From the NCBI GenBank assembly GCA_947424985.1, contig CANDYN010000036.1, forward strand, positions 1 through 9,476: a DNA stretch of 9,476 bases, in the 5' to 3' direction. Below the pieces are notes generated by a model. The model was not told the origin of the DNA, did not search any database, and saw nothing but the letters and a program-made list of their open reading frames with translations. A program made the position numbers and the translations under genes. The stretch comes from Rickettsiales bacterium (GTDB lineage Bacteria > Pseudomonadota > Alphaproteobacteria > Rickettsiales > Deianiraeaceae). Of this stretch, positions 6,641 to 9,476 are shown piece by piece. Within the stretch, counting starts at the first letter, position 1, and each line of letters begins with the position of its first letter.

Positions 6641-7597
6641 CTTCTTCCTCAAGTCAATAACCCCGTTTTGTTTTAGGCTGACACAATACAAAGTCAACAG
6701 GATGATTGCGATTATTACTACAGATGTTATGCGTATTACGGTAATATGACGATTTAATTTTTCTTTTATAAAAGATATCCTTAGAAGATAAAAATACGTA
6801 TTATTATCGCCATTCATCGATATACCTTCAATATTGCGACTTCTACCAAATGGAATTTCTAATGTTAACATTTTATCCGCCGTAACATTAGAGCTATTAG
6901 ACGACTTAGCTATTAATTCTGCATTGCCATAATTTAATATTGTAATCTCATTTACATCGTCGTTAACAATACTGTTATCTAATATTTTTTGCAAGTGTTC
7001 CCCGCTATAAGAAACATCGAGATATTTCTTTAATTTCACATCATAGAAAACGGCAAGTTTATTCGGTATATTTCTTGGCAAACTCAAAAATAACGGTGCA
7101 ACTTTTACAACATGAGGACGCTCCTTGGAATCTAAAAACATATTATGCACAAATCTACATTGTCTCATGCGTTGCTCGGTTTTATATCTTTCTTTGTTGT
7201 CACATCTATTCATTGGAAATATTACATTTGTATCTTTATAGAAGTTATAATGTTCATAAGTCGGATCCATCGCTCTTCCTGTTGTTAAATAAAATCTTCC
7301 ATCATCGCCAAATAAAGATATCGTAGACACGTTTGTTTCATTTTTAATTTTTATTAATTCTTCTCTTGTAATGTTACCACTAAGCAGCATGCGGTTTTGC
7401 AAATACCTCGTAGCATTTACAATTGATTCTGTCATGGAATTATCAATGTTTTCTATATTTTTGGCTATATTCTTTGCAATTTCATTGTTTCTTTCATAAA
7501 ACTCTCCCCTCGCATGCATCTCATAAGCCATACAAAGTCCCAAAGCAAGAATAGCTAGTGCTGTAGCTATATACCTCATCCTCAATCTAACGATCAT
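6626..7597 (-). CDS. Paralogue B: membrane-anchored extracytoplasmic sensor without output domain
   Basis: A 323-residue paralogue of A and of the C-terminal two thirds of C. I chose the ATG at 7597-7595 because it aligns with the MI(V/I)RLRMRY start of A; a TTG at 7609-7607 is in frame but would place four extra residues ahead of that conserved start. Order: basic N-terminus, transmembrane helix (9-25), Cache-like outer region with the first-lobe block FYLTTGRAMDPTYEHY (102-117) and VSYSGEHLQKILDN (195-208), transmembrane helix (285-308), tail LKQNGVIDLRKKVKKK. Two cysteines in the outer region (C132, C147) could pair. Unlike A and C, its first helix and its last strands have diverged at the DNA level, so it was not part of the recent exchange between them. 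It starts 15 bp after the stop of C, with TTTGGG just upstream as a ribosome site, and belongs to the same transcript. Function unknown. Confidence 0.85.
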   Translation of the reverse strand: MIVRLRMRYIATALAILALGLCMAYEMHARGEFYERNNEIAKNIAKNIENIDNSMTESIVNATRYLQNRMLLSGNITREELIKIKNETNVSTISLFGDDGRFYLTTGRAMDPTYEHYNFYKDTNVIFPMNRCDNKERYKTEQRMRQCRFVHNMFLDSKERPHVVKVAPLFLSLPRNIPNKLAVFYDVKLKKYLDVSYSGEHLQKILDNSIVNDDVNEITILNYGNAELIAKSSNSSNVTADKMLTLEIPFGRSRNIEGISMNGDNNTYFYLLRISFIKEKLNRHITVIRITSVVIIAIILLTLYCVSLKQNGVIDLRKKVKKK

Positions 7598-7605
7598 GTT
7601 TGCAC

Positions 7606-7627
7606 CCAAAGACTATTTTTTCTTAAC
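7606..7627. repeat. 22-bp gene-junction repeat between C and B
   Basis: Second copy of the 6619-6640 cassette, with the same distance to the following start within one or two bases. It supports origin of the array by tandem duplication. Confidence 0.85.
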
Positions 7628-9019
7628 TTTTTTCCTCAAATCAACAATTCCATTTTGCTTCAAACCAACACAATAAAGAATTAACAATATCACCAAAGTA
7701 ATTACAGCAAAAGTTATACGAATTATAAAAATTTGGTTATTTACGTCTTTTTTGTCGAAGACGGTGGTTAGGACGTAGAAGTATTCCCCAGCTTTGTTCG
7801 CATTTCCATTGTTTTTTTGCAAACAAACCTCTTTTTGCAACCCTCCAAATGGCATCCTTAATTCAAGATAATTTCTAGAGTTATTAATTATCATCTTTTC
7901 TTTATATCTTTCAAATGCGATTTTCTTTACCACCATATGATCTTTATCTATATTATACGAAACTATCTCAATTCCAGATGGGGTAGATAGGCCCATGTAA
8001 GATATATTGCTTTGCAAGCTAGCTTTGCGATTTATGATATCTACGAATGGTTGTCCATCGTAAGAAATATTAAAATACTTCTGAAAATTAACGTTCCAGG
8101 CAATTGATAATTTATTTGGAATATGCCTATTTTTGCTTTTATATATTGGCAAGGTTCTTGGTGTATCAGGGGCATATTCCATTTCTTGATACTGCGGACA
8201 AATATTGGTATTAAGTATTGAGAATGCTTTATAAAGAGGATAGTTTTTACCGCTTGTTAGGTGCGTTCCATCACTGTTTAAGTACATTGTTCCGTCTTTA
8301 TTCCACATAGTCAATATGCTTACTTTTAGTTCGTTTCTTATTTTAACAAGATCTTCCTTTGTTTTGCTTGGCCTTAGCTTTTCAGTTGCAATCCATGCCT
8401 TCATATTATTTTCCAGGGCTTGAGTCATTGAGTTATCCAGCTCGGATATACCTTGCGCGACATTATGCATTATAACTGTATTCTTATCCAAAAACCCTTC
8501 ATCCAAATATCTTTCATAAACTGAACATAGACAGATACTGGATAGTATAATAAATGCTATTATATACCTCATCCTCAATCTAACAATCATATTTATCAAT
8601 CTGGTTATCTTTTTTCTTAATATGATTTCATATTTGTCAAGCCTTTTCTTCCTTATTTCACTGATTTTCTTTTGTAATCTCTCACGTATGTTGGTTTTTG
8701 CTTCTGCATTTTCTCTTTCAATCCCGCTCCCATCCTGATCTTCATAAAATTCATCAAACCCAAGTAAAGCTTTCTTTGCTTTTGGATAATACAGTTTTCC
8801 TTTCTCGCTTATTATTAGATTTTTATGTTCTTTTTCAAATAACTTCACACCCAATTTCGCTTCTAGTGAGGAAATTTGCAAAGAAATTGTTGACTCTGAA
8901 ACTTCTTCTCTAATGGCGGCTTCTGCGATACTTTTACATTCAACCATTGCAACAAAACCCCTGAGCTGATCGAGTTTATTGCGTTTATAGGAATTTTTAT
9001 GGATAGGCTTTGGTTTCAT
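7613..9019 (-). CDS. Paralogue C: LysR-type HTH fused to membrane-anchored sensor (membrane-tethered transcription factor)
   Basis: The gene starts at ATG 9019 (468 residues); an in-frame TTG at 9034 would add MRLLE, and the positions below count from that TTG (473 residues). Residues 20-95 are a full LysR-type winged HTH: KLDQLRGFVAMVE, the helix-turn-helix SIAEAAIREEVSESTISLQISSLEAKLG (35-62), the wing LFEKEHKNLIISEKG and the start of the linker helix. Instead of the usual cytoplasmic periplasmic-binding-protein-like effector domain there is a charged helical linker (about 97-148), then at M149 the same module as A and B: basic MIVRLRMR, transmembrane helix (156-173), outer Cache-like region, transmembrane helix (435-458), tail LKQNGIVDLRKKVKKK. 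The first-lobe ligand block RAMDPTYE of A and B is absent. The expected role is sensing outside the cytoplasmic membrane and directly controlling DNA, as CadC and ToxR do with an OmpR-type head. It is first in the run C-B-A. The ORF has no frameshift. Confidence 0.88.
   Translation of the reverse strand: MKPKPIHKNSYKRNKLDQLRGFVAMVECKSIAEAAIREEVSESTISLQISSLEAKLGVKLFEKEHKNLIISEKGKLYYPKAKKALLGFDEFYEDQDGSGIERENAEAKTNIRERLQKKISEIRKKRLDKYEIILRKKITRLINMIVRLRMRYIIAFIILSSICLCSVYERYLDEGFLDKNTVIMHNVAQGISELDNSMTQALENNMKAWIATEKLRPSKTKEDLVKIRNELKVSILTMWNKDGTMYLNSDGTHLTSGKNYPLYKAFSILNTNICPQYQEMEYAPDTPRTLPIYKSKNRHIPNKLSIAWNVNFQKYFNISYDGQPFVDIINRKASLQSNISYMGLSTPSGIEIVSYNIDKDHMVVKKIAFERYKEKMIINNSRNYLELRMPFGGLQKEVCLQKNNGNANKAGEYFYVLTTVFDKKDVNNQIFIIRITFAVITLVILLILYCVGLKQNGIVDLRKKVKKK
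7689..7759. repeat. 71-bp direct repeat, copy in paralogue C (3' end)
   Basis: Partner of 5707-5777, identical across all 71 positions. Sequence diverges immediately on both sides. Confidence 0.9.
8476..8596. repeat. 121-bp direct repeat, copy inside paralogue C
   Basis: Partner of 6497-6617. In C the copy lies inside the reading frame and still includes the ATG (8590-8588) that starts the stand-alone paralogues, together with the few bases before it. This marks the fusion point between the LysR head and the sensor module. Confidence 0.93.
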
Positions 9020-9035
9020 TTCTAATAATCGCAAG

Positions 9036-9049
9036 TGATAATAATATCA
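9036..9049. promoter_or_regulatory. Palindrome at the start of the paralogue C transcript, candidate operator
   Basis: TGATA (9036-9040) and TATCA (9045-9049) are perfect arms around ATAA. A minus-strand TATAAT (9064-9059) would place the transcript start at about 9052, so the palindrome would cover the first transcribed bases, a position suited to autorepression by the LysR-type head. No good -35 is seen for that -10. Binding is inference. Confidence 0.3.
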
Positions 9050-9094
9050 TGACTTTGTATTATAAAACTTTTAAAATGCAAATTCTATGTTAAA

Positions 9095-9119
9095 TTGACG
9101 TATTGGTTTATTTTATAAT
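9095..9119 (+). promoter_or_regulatory. Weak promoter candidate for the 77-residue gene
   Basis: TTGACG (9095-9100) and a perfect TATAAT (9114-9119) lie on the plus strand, but the spacing is 13 bp, shorter than the usual 16-18. The TATAAT may work with a poor -35 (TTAAAT, 9090-9095, spacing 18). The rest of the 9035-9163 gap is A/T-rich with no further structure I can support. Confidence 0.3.
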
Positions 9120-9163
9120 GAATAGGCTAATTTGTTTTTATATTTGTATTTTTTATTTATTCT

Positions 9164-9397
9164 ATGTCTTACACTAAACAAGAACTACAACACTTTGCTC
9201 AAGAAGCTAAGATTCAATCGAAGCAATTGAAAGAACTTAGTATGCATTTTGAAAGTATAACCGATATTGAATTAAGGGATAAAATGATATATTTCATGGA
9301 AAGAGTTGGTGAATTTGCGGGTATGGAAATCAACCATAATGCGATTAAGGAGACATTAGTTAATGACAGTGTATTTGACATGATGGTGGGGGAATAA
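9164..9397 (+). CDS. Hypothetical 77-residue helical protein
   Basis: I do not recognise this protein. It starts MSYTKQELQHFAQEAK and is hydrophilic, mostly charged and helix-favouring, with no cysteine, no glycine-rich motif, no signal peptide and no membrane segment, so a small cytosolic helical bundle or coiled coil is likely. It has balanced acidic and basic residues and an acidic end (MVGE). The codon use looks ordinary for the region and the frame is uninterrupted, which supports a real gene, but there is no ribosome-site motif before the ATG, as for several genes here. It is divergent from paralogue C across about 145 bp, so it could share regulatory DNA with that regulator and be one of its targets; that is inference from position only. 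It could also be the first gene of a plus-strand group continuing beyond the window. Confidence 0.65.
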   Translation: MSYTKQELQHFAQEAKIQSKQLKELSMHFESITDIELRDKMIYFMERVGEFAGMEINHNAIKETLVNDSVFDMMVGE

Positions 9398-9421
9398 AAA
9401 TATAATATAGTTCGCAATATA

Positions 9422-9457
9422 AAGAATTCTTGACTTTTATAAAGTCACGTGCATAAT
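9422..9457 (+). promoter_or_regulatory. Promoter candidate with overlapping palindromes at the right edge
   Basis: TTGACT (9430-9435) and CATAAT (9452-9457) are 16 bp apart, each matching the sigma-70 consensus at 5 of 6 positions. The -35 lies in a 17-bp palindrome, TGACTTT-TAT-AAAGTCA (9431-9447). Another palindrome, AAGAATTCTT (9422-9431), abuts it on the left and CACGTG (9446-9451) on the right. A TATAAT follows at 9462-9467. This probably drives a gene beyond the window and looks operator-controlled. Confidence 0.45.
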
Positions 9458-9476
9458 TATTTATAATGGTTGACGG

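Noticed and set aside
7598..7609. TTG start giving a longer paralogue B (MGAN extension)
   Set aside because: The ATG at 7597 matches the start of A exactly, and the TTG falls within the junction cassette where the ribosome site should be.
5604..8590. The paralogue array as an insertion sequence or adhesin repeat
   Set aside because: No transposase, terminal inverted repeats or target duplications are visible, and the proteins have two membrane helices instead of secretion or surface-anchor signals.
9441..9456. CACGTG core resembling a parS site
   Set aside because: Outside the CACGTG core and one flanking T the match to TGTTTCACGTGAAACA is poor, so it is better explained as part of the palindrome cluster.

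Overview
This is an AT-rich bacterial chromosomal segment, most likely from an alphaproteobacterium and possibly a host-associated lineage of the Rickettsiales/Holosporales kind. That placement is inference. It rests on the methionine aminopeptidase, which has the 'SHNAIPAPL.YKG' and 'VVCHGIP' wording I associate with rickettsial homologues, on the KHQSAWET-type PlsC, on the ParA/ParB pair, and on the strong A/T bias with few Shine-Dalgarno sequences.

Left half (1-5546): conserved housekeeping genes, tightly packed. The window opens with the nearly complete start of iscX on the minus strand (Fe-S assembly accessory protein). Divergent from it is the chromosome-partition operon parA-parB on the plus strand. 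parB converges, across only 13 bp, with mrdA (penicillin-binding protein 2, minus strand). mrdA is divergent from map (type I methionine aminopeptidase), whose stop codon overlaps the start of a plsC-type acyltransferase (ATGA). Together these cover chromosome segregation, wall elongation, N-terminal protein processing and phospholipid synthesis.

Right half (5604-9034): an accessory locus of three tandem minus-strand paralogues, transcribed in the order C (9019-7613), B (7597-6626), A (6611-5604), with 14-15 bp gaps. Each encodes a membrane protein laid out as short basic N-terminus, transmembrane helix, extracytoplasmic double-Cache-like sensor, transmembrane helix, short Lys-rich cytoplasmic tail. 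A and B have no output domain. C carries a complete LysR-type winged helix-turn-helix and a charged helical linker fused in frame ahead of the shared module. This looks like a membrane-tethered one-component transcription factor (CadC/ToxR logic, but with a LysR-type DNA-binding head), followed by two head-less sensor copies. DNA of A and C is virtually identical at both gene ends but diverged in the sensor, which points to gene conversion or recent recombination.

Right edge (9035-9476): a 129-bp divergent intergenic region with A/T-rich promoter-like elements and a palindrome at the C start, then a 77-residue helical orphan gene on the plus strand, then a cluster of small palindromes around a good promoter candidate for a gene beyond the window. 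I found no tRNA, rRNA, CRISPR array, transposase or clear intrinsic terminator. No gene-free stretch exceeds 300 bases.
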